A DNA stretch of 64,000 nucleotides from Anaerovibrio slackiae (GCF_009695585.1 NZ_VUNR01000003.1:1-64000), one strand, 5' to 3'; shown: positions 1 to 7,898, counted from the stretch's first letter. The notes: a model not told the origin generated them from the sequence alone. Translations and numbers: made by a program.

Positions 1-183
1 AGCTGGGTAGCTGCGTCCGGAAGGGATAAACGCTGAAAGCATCTAAGCGTGAAGCCTGCCTTGAGATGAGATCTCTCACAGAGCAATCTGGTAAGACTCC
101 TTGAAGACGACAAGGTAGATAGGTTGGGAGTGGAAGCGTGGCAACATGTGAAGCGGACCAATACTAATAAGTCGAGGGCTTAA
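1..183 (+). rRNA. rrl: 23S ribosomal RNA, 3' end (partial)
   Basis: The first ~183 bases match the highly conserved 3' end of bacterial 23S rRNA, including the tract around position 20-60 (GGATAAACGCTGAAAGCATC) and the terminal part reading CGGACCAATACTAATAAGTC at about 155-174. The gene starts outside the window. A 5S gene follows about 80 bases downstream on the same strand, as expected for the end of an rrn operon. The exact 3' end is estimated. Confidence 0.95.
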
Positions 184-264
184 TTACAAACCCTAAGATG
201 ATTCGTCAGTTCAGGACTTGTTTCTGTTTAGTTTTGATTGTACATGGTACAGTCAATTGAATAA

Positions 265-381
265 TCCGGTGATGATGGCTATGTGGCTCCACCTGTTCCC
301 ATTCCGAACACAGTAGTTAAGCACATAAACGCCGAAAGTACTTGCTTGGAGACGAGCTGGGAGGATAGGAAGTTGCCGGTT
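265..381 (+). rRNA. rrf: 5S ribosomal RNA
   Basis: About 117 bases beginning TCCGGTGATGATGGC and ending AGTTGCCGGT. The core CCATTCCGAACACAG and the AAGC motif are typical of bacterial 5S rRNA, and the 5' CCGG(T)G pairs with the 3' (T)GCCGG end as helix I. It lies about 80 bases after the 23S end and is followed by an intrinsic terminator. Confidence 0.95.
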
Positions 382-390
382 AGAGCAAGA

Positions 391-419
391 GAGGTTACTG
401 CAAGGTAGCCTCTTTTTTT
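391..419 (+). terminator. Rho-independent terminator of the rRNA operon
   Basis: The stem GAGGTTAC/GGTAGCCTC closes a short loop and is followed directly by seven T residues. It sits ten bases after the 5S rRNA. Confidence 0.85.
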
Positions 420-439
420 GTTTTGTTACTTCGTGGACT

Positions 440-622
440 CTGTTCAGACATTATAAATGGACAGGTAGCGGCAGTACCCATATAAAACTCGCTCTCGCTC
501 TTAGCACAGCCTCGCGCTTCTAAGCTCCTGCATCGCTTACGCTCGCACTCGCTAAGAAGCGAGGCTGCACTCAAGGTTTTCTATGGGTACATGCCACACC
601 TGTCCTCTTCTTGTCTGAACAG
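440..622. repeat. Palindromic repeat element, family P1, copy 1 (MITE-like)
   Basis: A 183-base element bounded by perfect terminal inverted repeats CTGTTCAGAC (440-449) and GTCTGAACAG (613-622). Inside, the outer arms pair as CAGGTNGCGGCAGTACCCA against its complement near 580-605, and an inner palindrome contains GCCTCGCGCTTCTAAG against CTAAGAAGCGAGGC. Three further copies of 184-185 bases with the same termini occur at 21226, 22636 and 23114. It carries no plausible ORF of its own, so it looks like a non-autonomous mobile repeat or a large structured intergenic element. Confidence 0.8.
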
Positions 623-708
623 ATACAGCAGAATAATCAACGCTGCAAAATATACGCTACATATTACATAACATGGGGCTTGCATCTACCCGTCAATAGG
701 AGCTGATA

Positions 709-806
709 GCTGACGAAAATTGGGACTGCCAGCATTTATGCAAGGATTTCTACTAGTAAGAGCGTGGAGGCTTGCATAATTGATGGCAGTTGCAGGTTTC
801 GTCAGC
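709..806. repeat. Palindromic repeat element, family P2, copy 1
   Basis: Arms GCTGACGAAA (709-718) and TTTCGTCAGC (797-806) are perfect inverted repeats. The inner part pairs CTGCCAGCATTTATGCAAG against a near-complement around 770-795. Related sequence is found at 21502-21540 (left arm only) and 22912-23022 (whole palindrome), in each case next to a family P1 copy. No coding capacity is seen. Confidence 0.65.
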
Positions 807-911
807 TTTCCGGCTCTCCTTTTCAATTTTTTCGTATGGTTGGGGGCTATGAAGGGGGAGGCAGGTTGCTATTGCAGGATAGTAAATGTTGGCAGGGAAG
901 TGATGGGGGGA

Positions 912-1048
912 GATGGCGGTGCCAATGCAGGGCACTGAGCCGCGCCTCGGTGCTTAGCAATTCGCGAGCCGAAGGCGAAGCGAGAGCTTAGCATCCGCTA
1001 GGCGTGGATAGTAGCGCGAGCGTGCCTGCATTGGCATCGCCTCTCCCC
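912..1048. repeat. Third palindrome with a P1-like core
   Basis: The arms GGCGGTGCCAATGCAGGGCA (left, about 913-932) and its near-perfect complement (about 1028-1047) enclose a core with CTCGGTGCTTAGCAATTCGC and GCTTAGCATCCGCTAGG. That core matches, in reverse complement, the inside of the P1 copy at 22636-22820. The block therefore seems to be a P1-type core with different outer arms. Together with 440-806 it fills the otherwise gene-free 430-1160 interval. Confidence 0.6.
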
Positions 1049-1166
1049 CCATTGGAGAAATGCTTTCTCACTTATTGAAATATTATCTCCCCCCATTGGA
1101 ATACATGAATACATGCAAGTCCACAAGGTGCTGCGACTGAATTTACAGAATCTTTTCACCTGTTCT

Positions 1167-1175
1167 TGCTATAAT
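1167..1175 (+). promoter_or_regulatory. Extended -10 promoter for the RSH-like gene
   Basis: TGCTATAAT is an extended -10 (TGN plus a perfect TATAAT) placed 24 bases before the start codon. No good -35 box is visible at 17 bases spacing, which is common for extended -10 promoters. The ribosome site AAGGGGGG follows. Confidence 0.45.
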
Positions 1176-1198
1176 ATTATAAGTAAGGGGGGATATAG

Positions 1199-2071
1199 AT
1201 GGACTTACACAAGATTGCCAGGGTAACACGGCTGAACAAGCTGAGCAAGGGGCGCATGCTATTGATAGCGGCGGCTGTTACCTGGTCAACTTTGAGCTGC
1301 AGCATTGACAATTGCACGGCTGCAGCTGTTGCCAATGCAATGGCACGTGGGGAAAGTGCCTTTACCTCCACTTTGGACAAGATGCGCCTTGGCGGCATTC
1401 CATATAGGAACAGTGCCGGGCAGGTGGTAATTTCCGGCAGCATGTCAGATCGCGACTATCTGCTTACAGGCTGCGGGACTCAGGCTCAGATAGCATACGA
1501 CATTGCCAGGGCCAGCGAGCCTGCCATTACTATGGATATGCTGGAAATAGCCGATGAGCTGGGAACTTCCATGGAGGGGCTGGAATACTCAGTAAAGACT
1601 GCCAGCAGTATCAAGAGCAAGATAGAGCGCAAGACCGATACCGCCATCAGGCAGGGAAAACTGCCGAAAAGCGATGTGGAGTATGTGCAGGAGACAGGCG
1701 ATCTGATACGCTATACCCAGATTGTGCCTCATGACCGGATGGCAGCCATGACCAGTAAAACCATTGCTCTGCTTAAGGCAAAGGGGTATGTATTGGAAAA
1801 GGTAGACAACAAGTATCTCAATCCCAATGGGCGCTACAAGGCAATCCATCTTGATATTGTCAATGCTCAGGGCGTGCATTTTGAAATGCAGATTCATTCC
1901 CAGCAGACTCTGGCCGCCAACCGGGCAACCCACGCCATGTACGAGGAATGGCGCAGACCTGAAACCCCGGCGGAGCGCAAGGAGCAGCTTTATCGGGATA
2001 TCAGGAGCATCTATGCAGCTGTACCGCAGCCAAAGGGCATCATGGCAGTAAAAAACTACAGTAGAATATAG
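1199..2071 (+). CDS. Exported protein with RelA/SpoT-synthetase-like fold
   Basis: 290 residues. Start chosen by the strong AAGGGGGG site seven bases upstream. Residues 1-19 are basic and 20-33 hydrophobic, so an N-terminal signal or anchor is likely; the Cys at 34 is not in a canonical lipobox. Residues about 128-275 follow the order of the RelA/SpoT (p)ppGpp-synthetase fold: SVKTASSIKSKIERK (substrate-binding strand, basic), GDLIRYT (metal-binding Asp region), YLNPNGRYKAIHL (like the PKxxGYRSLH motif), FEMQIHS (like ExQIRT, with the catalytic Glu) and RATHAMYEEWR (like AExGxAAHW). No HD hydrolase or TGS domain is present. It stands alone between a repeat-rich region and a bidirectional terminator. 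Members of this fold include alarmone synthetases and secreted (p)ppApp toxins; export makes an effector/toxin role possible, but this is inference. Confidence 0.7.
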   Translation: MDLHKIARVTRLNKLSKGRMLLIAAAVTWSTLSCSIDNCTAAAVANAMARGESAFTSTLDKMRLGGIPYRNSAGQVVISGSMSDRDYLLTGCGTQAQIAYDIARASEPAITMDMLEIADELGTSMEGLEYSVKTASSIKSKIERKTDTAIRQGKLPKSDVEYVQETGDLIRYTQIVPHDRMAAMTSKTIALLKAKGYVLEKVDNKYLNPNGRYKAIHLDIVNAQGVHFEMQIHSQQTLAANRATHAMYEEWRRPETPAERKEQLYRDIRSIYAAVPQPKGIMAVKNYSRI

Positions 2072-2137
2072 CAGAATATAGCAGAATGACGCATTAATGT
2101 ATGAATGTATGAATTTGTGGATGTATTAATGCGATGC

Positions 2138-2183
2138 AAAAAAGTGCAGGAGCCGCCGTCTGGCGGGCTCCTGCACTTTTTTT
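2138..2183. terminator. Bidirectional intrinsic terminator
   Basis: A tract of A residues, the perfect stem GTGCAGGAGCC/GGCTCCTGCAC and a tract of seven T residues. It can end transcription from the RSH-like gene (plus) and from the tex-cobT operon (minus), which converge here. Confidence 0.9.
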
Positions 2184-2216
2184 ACAACTATAGATTTCTA
2201 AAAAATTTAGCAGGGC

Positions 2217-4412
2217 TTAATTTACCTGCTTTCCCTTGCCAGGTCCGTCATTTGCCACAGCTACCTGCGCCTCGCTGAAGGTCTTCATGTCGTTCAGCAT
2301 GTGCAGGGAAGCCAGCACCAGGCTGATACCGGCAATGGCAGTAACGCCGGATGCCTTGATACCCATCTGGTAAAGGTTAGGCTGCACCGGCAGCAGGAAC
2401 TGCTCCAGCTCAGGCAGCATGGTAACCACATAGCGTGCCACAGCCACAGTAGCCTCGTTGTCCAGCACTACCAGGGTGTGATTGTGGGCTGCTGCCAGCA
2501 TGGCACCCATGGTGGCAGAAACCAGTAGCTGCTGATTTTCCGTCAGATGGGATAAAAAGCTTGTAGTATCATAGCGCAGGCTGCCATCCTCATTCAAAAG
2601 GGCATGGGCAATAGCCTCAATATTCTCAGGCCTGCCATCAATCATGCTTACACCCAGTATGCCGTTCTTCAGGGCAAGCTTTTCGCCCTGCAGCCGTCCG
2701 TACTCAAAGGCATCCATCTGGGTGTGTCCCAGGAACAGGTGGGAGGACTGGAGGGTTACTCCCGTTGCCTGGGCAAAGCCCTGAATCAGGGATGCCTGCT
2801 CAAAGGTATAAGCCTGATTTTTATCATCGTATCCTTCCCAGTCAGCCGGGTTTGCCATGTAGTCAGGGCAGTTATAAAGCATGTGAGGCGTCAGTTCGCC
2901 GCCAGCCTTGATCCACTGCTTGATGGATTCCGGCAGGCGTTTTTCCGCCCCGGCCCTGACCTCCTGATGGCTGAGCTTGTCCAGGCCGAACAGCAGCAGT
3001 GCACGGGCTGTATCGGTATCTGGCAGTTCCTCGCCCATAATGCCGCTTAGCTGGGCTGCGATTTTTTCCAGGGCACCCAGGCTGTAGATTGGCTTTGCCA
3101 GGTTGTCCAGCCGTGACTGGCATGCCTCCATGGCTTCCTTGTCCAGCTCCGGCATGGTCTTGGTATAGTAATCAAAGGTCTTGTCCGTCAGGGTTACGGA
3201 GTCATCCGGGATGCTGTGCCAGTTCATCTTGTCCATGAAGGTCATCTTTATCTCGTCAGACTTTGTCAGGTTGGCGGTGGAAATCATGGTCTTGACCAGC
3301 AGGTCTGCCACCAGGGAGGAGCCTATGGCCTCGCCCAGCTTCAAATCCAGCTTCATAATAGGTGTCAGCCCCAGCTTGTCCAGCACATATTTGTGCCCCG
3401 GCTCGCCGCCGATGTGGGAGGCTGCCATGTAGTCCTTCACAGCCGGGCAGATGGCGGCAGCAATCAGGGCGGCTGCACCGGTGTTGAAGCCGTCCAGGAT
3501 GGTCAGCATGCCGCTGCTGGCACCGCCGATAATCAGTCCGGCAATAGCACCCAGCTCGAAGCCGCCTACCTTGGCAAGCACGTCAAAAGGATCAGAGGCA
3601 TCAGGCTGATTTACTTCCAGCATCTTTTTGACCGTGGCGATTTTCGTCTGCAGCCGCTGGTCGGAGATATTGGTGCCCCTGCCGGTAGCCAGCTCAGGGC
3701 TGATGCCGCACATAACGGCAGTGATGGCGGCGCTGGCAGTGGTGTTGGAAATGCCCATTTCCCCAGGCAGCAGGACGGTGAAATCATGCTTTGCTGCCTG
3801 GCTGGCCACAGCGATGCCTGCCATGACGGAGGCTGCCGCCTGCTCCCTGGTCATAGCCGGGCCCTTGGCGGCATTCTGGGTGCCGTAGCCCAGCTTCATG
3901 GTGCTGTCAATAGGCAGCTGGCTGGTATCCCCATTGATGCCTACATCAAATACACCCAGGGATGCCTGGGTAAAATTGGCAAAGGCATTGGCAGCCCCAC
4001 CCTTGGAAATAACGTAATTGGTTGCCATGTGCAGAGTGGTTTCCGGCGGATAAGCACTGACATTTTCCTCCGCCACGCCATGGTCGGCACAGAAAATGGC
4101 AGTCAAAGGCGTCCGCATGGTTTTCAGGGGCATGCCCACTACTGCCACATAACGCTTGGCAAGCTCCCGTAGCGCACCGATGCCGTGCTCCGGCGGCATC
4201 CATCTGTCTATGATCTGGGCGTACTCATCGGCATCCTTCTGCTTGACAGGCTTGACGGTCTTGCAGACTACTTCCTTGATGAGTCTTTCATAGCCCATTT
4301 CGCGCATTTTTGCCATGATTTCTTCCTGGGAAATGGTAAATGTCTTGTTGTTGGAATCAGTTACTTTTATGTACCCTTTGGATGCCTTGCGCAGCTTGCT
4401 CTTTTTTGACAA
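2217..4412 (-). CDS. Double CobT-like nicotinate-nucleotide:base phosphoribosyltransferase (possible ArsAB-type fusion)
   Basis: 731 residues, about twice the usual CobT length. Residues 70-380 are a complete CobT domain: FCADHGV (107-113), GEMGISNTTASAA (217-229), SHIGGEPGHK (332-341) and KLGEAIGSSL (358-367), where Glu361 matches the catalytic base. The family transfers phosphoribose to the lower-ligand base of cobamides. Residues about 430-712 look like a second, diverged copy; aligning its end (KASGVTAIAGISLVLASLHM) to the active-site strand puts Ser688 in place of the Glu, so this half is probably not catalytic alone. Sporomusa and Veillonella use a CobT-type heterodimer ArsA/ArsB for phenolic bases, and this may be a fused equivalent (inference). 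The start is probably TTG at 4412, since AAGGGG lies about 10 bases upstream and the next Met is residue 33. It follows tex on the same strand, about 105 bases away. Confidence 0.8.
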   Translation of the reverse strand: MSKKSKLRKASKGYIKVTDSNNKTFTISQEEIMAKMREMGYERLIKEVVCKTVKPVKQKDADEYAQIIDRWMPPEHGIGALRELAKRYVAVVGMPLKTMRTPLTAIFCADHGVAEENVSAYPPETTLHMATNYVISKGGAANAFANFTQASLGVFDVGINGDTSQLPIDSTMKLGYGTQNAAKGPAMTREQAAASVMAGIAVASQAAKHDFTVLLPGEMGISNTTASAAITAVMCGISPELATGRGTNISDQRLQTKIATVKKMLEVNQPDASDPFDVLAKVGGFELGAIAGLIIGGASSGMLTILDGFNTGAAALIAAAICPAVKDYMAASHIGGEPGHKYVLDKLGLTPIMKLDLKLGEAIGSSLVADLLVKTMISTANLTKSDEIKMTFMDKMNWHSIPDDSVTLTDKTFDYYTKTMPELDKEAMEACQSRLDNLAKPIYSLGALEKIAAQLSGIMGEELPDTDTARALLLFGLDKLSHQEVRAGAEKRLPESIKQWIKAGGELTPHMLYNCPDYMANPADWEGYDDKNQAYTFEQASLIQGFAQATGVTLQSSHLFLGHTQMDAFEYGRLQGEKLALKNGILGVSMIDGRPENIEAIAHALLNEDGSLRYDTTSFLSHLTENQQLLVSATMGAMLAAAHNHTLVVLDNEATVAVARYVVTMLPELEQFLLPVQPNLYQMGIKASGVTAIAGISLVLASLHMLNDMKTFSEAQVAVANDGPGKGKQVN

Positions 4413-4517
4413 TATAATCTACCCCTTTCAATGCAATGTCCTGTGCCGCATTTCACGGCAGTGCTATCTATTATTCAGCTGCCCTGCCAATCTTGCTTAG
4501 TGCAGCGGTTTTGCCTT

Positions 4518-6710
4518 TTATACAGCAGCCTCTGCGGGAACCTGTTTCAGGCTCAGCCCGATACGGCCCCTTGCCTCGTCCACGCTGATGACCATGACCG
4601 TAAGGATGTCCCCCACGGAGACCACATCCAGGGGATGTTTTACATGCCTGTGGCTCAGTTCGGAGATATGGATAAGCCCCGCCTGCTTGATGCCGATATC
4701 CACAAACACGCCGAAGTCGGTAATGTTGCGGACAGTGCCCCGCATAATGGTGCCCGGCTGGATATCGGAAAGCTTCACAATGGCTTTTCTCGTCAGCGGT
4801 GCAGGCAAATCCTCCCGGGGATCCCTGCCCGGCTTGGCAAGGGCCTCAAGGATATCTTTTACAGTCGGCACACCGGCAGAAAGCTCGGCTGCAAGCTTGT
4901 CAGGCTGCACCAGCTTCAGCTTGGCCTGCAGCAGGGCCAGCTTTGCCTTGTCGTTCAAATCCTTTGGCTGCATATCAAAACGTGCCAAAATTTTTTCCGC
5001 CAGGGGATAGGATTCCGGATGTACCGGGGTGTTATCCAGGGGCGACAGGGCACCGCTGATGCGCAGGAAGCCTGCGCACTGGGTAAAGGCGGCATTGCCA
5101 AGCCTGGCCACCTTCAGAAGTTCCCTGCGGCTTTTGAAAGCACCGTTGGCATTGCGGTAGGCAACGATATTTTTGGCTACGGTGGCGTTGATGCCTGCCA
5201 CATGCTTCAGGAGTGCCTGGGAAGCCGTGTTCAGCTCAACGCCCACATGATTGACGGCTGTTTCGATAGTCTGGTCCAGGGTATCTGCCAGCTGCTTTTG
5301 GTTTACATCGTGCTGGTACTGCCCAACGCCGATGGCCTTCGGGTCAATCTTTACCAGTTCAGCCAGAGGGTCCTGCACCCGTCGGGCAATGGAGACTGCG
5401 CCGCGGATAGTTACATCATATTCCGGCAGTTCTTCCTTGGCAAGGGCGGAAGCCGAATAAACGGAGGCGCCGGCTTCGTTGGTGATGATGTAATTTACAT
5501 TCAGGCCGTTGTCCTTGATGAGTTTTGCCGCAAATTCCTCTGTTTCCAGGGAGGCGGTACCGTTGCCGATGGAAATCAGGGTGACATTGTGCTTTTGGAT
5601 GAGGGCCAGGGCTTTTCTGGCAGCTTCTGCTGCGCCTTTCTCACCGTGGGTTATATAGAGTACGCCGTGGTCTATTACCTGGCCTGTAGCATCAATGACG
5701 GCCATCTTGCAGCCGGTGCGGTAGCCAGGGTCCAGCCCCATGACGGTATAGCCTGCCAGCGGGGCCTGCAGCAGTAGCTGCTTCAGGTTGGTGCCGAAGA
5801 TGCTGATGGCCTGTTTTTCCGCAGCCTCTGTCAGCCCGGAGCGCAGCTCACGCTCCAGGGATGGCTCGATCAGCCGTTTCCAGCTGTCGGCACAGGTTTC
5901 TTTGATGAGCTCTTTAAAAATGGAATTGCCACGCAGGTATTCCTTTTCAATCAGCCGCAGGATTTTTTCCTCGTCTGTTTCGATTTTTACCTTCAGGCAG
6001 TCCAGCCGCTCCCCCCGGTTGATGGCGAGAATGCGGTGAGGGGGCAGGGTGCGGACAGGCTCCTGGTATTCCTTGTACATGAGAAATACCCTGCCCTCCT
6101 CGGTGTTTTCCTTGTCCTCCGGCAGGCTGGCAGACAACAGGGAAGAACTTTGCATGGTGTCCCGAAGCTTCTGGCGCAGCTGTGGATTTTCCGATATCAT
6201 CTCGGCAATAATATCCATGGCTCCTGCCAGGGCGTCCCCGGCAGAATTTACTTCCAGCTCAGGGTTGATAAATTCTGCGGCGATTGCCTCCGGCGTGCCC
6301 TTGGTATCCTGCTGCAAGAGGATGCGGCTGGCCAGGGGCTCCAGGCCCTTTTCCTTCGCCTTCTGGGCCCGGGTGCGCTTTTTCTGCTTGTATGGGAGGT
6401 AAATGTCTTCCAGCTCCTGCAGCTTGGAGGTTTTTTCGATGGCGGCCTTCAGCTCATCGGTCAGCTTGCCCTGCTCGTGGATTTTGGCAATGATTTCCTC
6501 CTGTCTCTTGACGAAGTTTCGCAGGTAGGTAAGCCGTTCCTCAATAGTGCGCAGCTGCTCGTCTTCCAGCTCGCCGGTGGCTTCCTTTCTGTACCGGGCG
6601 ATAAAAGGCACGGTATTGCCATCATCCAGAAGCTGTACGGCGGCATCAACCTGTGCCCTGCGCACCTTCAGTTCCCCGGCAATTACGGAATTAATATTTT
6701 CAATCAGCAT
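4518..6710 (-). CDS. tex: Tex family S1 RNA-binding transcription accessory protein
   Basis: 730 residues, the typical Tex length. Domains in order: N-terminal helical region with DGNTVPFIARYRKE (the Tex signature), a YqgF/RNase H-like domain opened by MGLDPGYRTGCKMAVID, helix-hairpin-helix repeats (HVAGINATVAKNIVAYR, GAFKSRRELL, near VARLGNAAFTQCAGFLRI), and a C-terminal S1 domain starting GTIMRGTVRNITDFGVFVDI. Tex binds nucleic acid and affects transcription in many bacteria; its exact role is not settled. Start at 6710 chosen because AGGAG lies seven bases upstream; an ATG six bases earlier would sit right against that site. Probably cotranscribed with the CobT-like gene downstream. Confidence 0.93.
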   Translation of the reverse strand: MLIENINSVIAGELKVRRAQVDAAVQLLDDGNTVPFIARYRKEATGELEDEQLRTIEERLTYLRNFVKRQEEIIAKIHEQGKLTDELKAAIEKTSKLQELEDIYLPYKQKKRTRAQKAKEKGLEPLASRILLQQDTKGTPEAIAAEFINPELEVNSAGDALAGAMDIIAEMISENPQLRQKLRDTMQSSSLLSASLPEDKENTEEGRVFLMYKEYQEPVRTLPPHRILAINRGERLDCLKVKIETDEEKILRLIEKEYLRGNSIFKELIKETCADSWKRLIEPSLERELRSGLTEAAEKQAISIFGTNLKQLLLQAPLAGYTVMGLDPGYRTGCKMAVIDATGQVIDHGVLYITHGEKGAAEAARKALALIQKHNVTLISIGNGTASLETEEFAAKLIKDNGLNVNYIITNEAGASVYSASALAKEELPEYDVTIRGAVSIARRVQDPLAELVKIDPKAIGVGQYQHDVNQKQLADTLDQTIETAVNHVGVELNTASQALLKHVAGINATVAKNIVAYRNANGAFKSRRELLKVARLGNAAFTQCAGFLRISGALSPLDNTPVHPESYPLAEKILARFDMQPKDLNDKAKLALLQAKLKLVQPDKLAAELSAGVPTVKDILEALAKPGRDPREDLPAPLTRKAIVKLSDIQPGTIMRGTVRNITDFGVFVDIGIKQAGLIHISELSHRHVKHPLDVVSVGDILTVMVISVDEARGRIGLSLKQVPAEAAV

Positions 6711-6818
6711 ATTCATTCTCCTAAAATTATGATTTTTGTCATTATAACATAATTCAAAGCAGATTGACATAATTGCCAGCATAATGTAAAATTATTTTAT
6801 ATAGTAATTTTTCTAAAT

Positions 6819-6833
6819 GGATAATAATTATCA
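6819..6833. promoter_or_regulatory. Fur-type 7-1-7 operator
   Basis: GGATAATAATTATCA differs by one base from the 7-1-7 Fur box TGATAATNATTATCA. It lies between the divergent starts of tex and the Fur-family gene, about 38 bases before the latter's start codon. It suggests autoregulation by a Fur-type repressor; PerR boxes are very similar, so the identity of the regulator cannot be decided from the box alone. Confidence 0.6.
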
Positions 6834-6870
6834 ATGTTGTTATCCGCAGGTGTGGTGTGGAGGAGTTATT

Positions 6871-7314
6871 ATGTTAGAAATGCAGAGCGTAACCCGTATA
6901 CTTCGGGAAAATGGCTTCAAAGTGACACCCCAGCGTCTGGCAGTGTACGAGGCCTTGTCAAAGGCGTATAATCATCCCAACGCTGAGATGCTTTACAGCA
7001 TGCTGCAGCCGGACTATCCGACCATGAGCCTGGCAACTGTCTACAAGGCTATGGATATTTTTTCCGAGCTGGGGCTGGTGCAGGTGCTGAATGTGGGGGA
7101 GGACAGCTACCGCTATGATGCTGAGACGGTGAGCCATCCACATATCAGATGTGTGTCATGCAACAGGGTGGACGATGTATTTGATATAGGTGATGAATTT
7201 CTGCTGGACACTGTTTCTGCCAAGAGCGGCTACGAGCTCACCGGGCGGCAGCTGTACTTTTTCGGCAGATGCCCTGAGTGCCGCAAGAAGCTGGGGCGCA
7301 AGGACAGGCATTAA
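6871..7314 (+). CDS. Fur family metal-dependent transcriptional regulator (PerR-like)
   Basis: 147 residues, standard Fur/PerR length. Winged-helix DNA-binding part at 1-75 (NGFKVTPQRLAVYEAL, then TMSLATVYKAMDIFSELGLV), dimerisation/metal part from SHPHIRCVSCNRVDDVFD on. Two CxxC pairs (CVSC and CPEC) fit the structural zinc site. The sequence HPHIRCVSC and the general pattern resemble PerR/Fur rather than Zur. Start at 6871 chosen because GGAGGAG lies upstream with good spacing; an upstream in-frame ATG at 6817 overlaps the operator. Followed by a strong terminator, so monocistronic. Confidence 0.87.
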   Translation: MLEMQSVTRILRENGFKVTPQRLAVYEALSKAYNHPNAEMLYSMLQPDYPTMSLATVYKAMDIFSELGLVQVLNVGEDSYRYDAETVSHPHIRCVSCNRVDDVFDIGDEFLLDTVSAKSGYELTGRQLYFFGRCPECRKKLGRKDRH

Positions 7315-7347
7315 AGAGCTTTCGTAACTTAAAGCCATTGGAGAAAT

Positions 7348-7393
7348 AAAAATCGGCATGCTGTAGCTGTGTGGCTGCGGCATGCCGATTTTT
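7348..7393 (+). terminator. Intrinsic terminator after the Fur-family gene
   Basis: AAAAATCGGCATGC pairs with GCATGCCGATTTTT around an 18-base loop. The stem is long and the T-tract is part of it, so it could work in both directions. Confidence 0.8.
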
Positions 7394-7399
7394 GAGCAA

Positions 7400-7568
7400 A
7401 AAAATACCCTCAGCCAAGATGCCTGAGGGCTGAAAGGGATTGACTATAGGGATGTACTATAGGGAATACATCACCTTAACTGCTGCGGCTGAGAAATGGC
7501 GTTGGAAAAAAACAGCCGCTGCAGGTGGTAAGCTACATACTAAATATTCAAGCTGTAAACTTATCTTG
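7400..7568 (-). ncRNA. Small RNA gene, candidate 6S RNA
   Basis: A minus-strand promoter (7574-7602) leads to a ~168-base transcript that ends in a terminator, stem CCCTCAG/CTGAGGG plus seven U (7429-7398), with no ORF. The RNA 5' end, CCAAGAT (7569-7563), can pair with ATCTTGG near the 3' end (7420-7414). An apical stem CTGCAGCGGCTG/CAGCCGCAGCAG lies in the middle with one mismatch, leaving large unpaired stretches between. Length, closing helix, open middle and isolated position are what 6S RNA shows. The sequence itself is not conserved enough to identify by eye, so another regulatory RNA remains possible. It converges with the Fur-family gene. Confidence 0.5.
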
Positions 7569-7573
7569 GTATA

Positions 7574-7602
7574 AGGATAGCACAAATGGTTATACAAGTC
7601 AA
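7574..7602 (-). promoter_or_regulatory. Sigma-70-type promoter of the small RNA
   Basis: On the minus strand: -35 TTGACT (7602-7597), 17-base spacer, -10 TATCCT (7579-7574). Transcription would start near 7567. Confidence 0.65.
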
Positions 7603-7828
7603 GTGGAAATTGTATATTATTTCAAATTAATTTCACGATATTTGAATTAAAAAGTCTACTGATTACGGAAATGGTATGGTGATATGGGTATGATTTCGTA
7701 TTAATTGCAATCAAATAAAAAAATCGAAAAATGCAAGTTGTCAAATGTCTTTCTGAACAAAATTTCACAATCTCTATCAGGAGGATATGAAGCAACGGAA
7801 ATAAAGCAAAGAAAACTTGAGGGATACT

Positions 7829-7857
7829 TTGACTTTACATATATTTTCCAGTATTAT
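7829..7857 (+). promoter_or_regulatory. Sigma-70-type promoter of walJ-htrA-rlmH
   Basis: -35 TTGACT (7829-7834), exactly 17 bases, -10 TATTAT (7852-7857). It lies 41 bases before the walJ start. Nothing else recognisable is seen in the AT-rich interval 7603-7828. Confidence 0.7.
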
Positions 7858-7898
7858 TTTCTATACTGAAGTGTGATTTATAGGAGTGAGGATATTAT

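Noticed and set aside
764-991. Short ORF in the repeat region after 5S rRNA
   Set aside because: It lies across the P2 palindrome and adjoining repeat; no homologous frame is kept in other P2 copies, so it is not a gene.
3216-4172. Long plus-strand ORF opposite the CobT-like gene (318 codons)
   Set aside because: It is a shadow of the minus-strand CobT-like coding region. Its translation is rich in Gly, His and Gln with no domain, while the minus strand has full CobT motifs.
4431-5777. 448-codon plus-strand ORF opposite tex
   Set aside because: Antisense shadow of tex. No ribosome site and no recognisable motif; minus strand is clearly tex.
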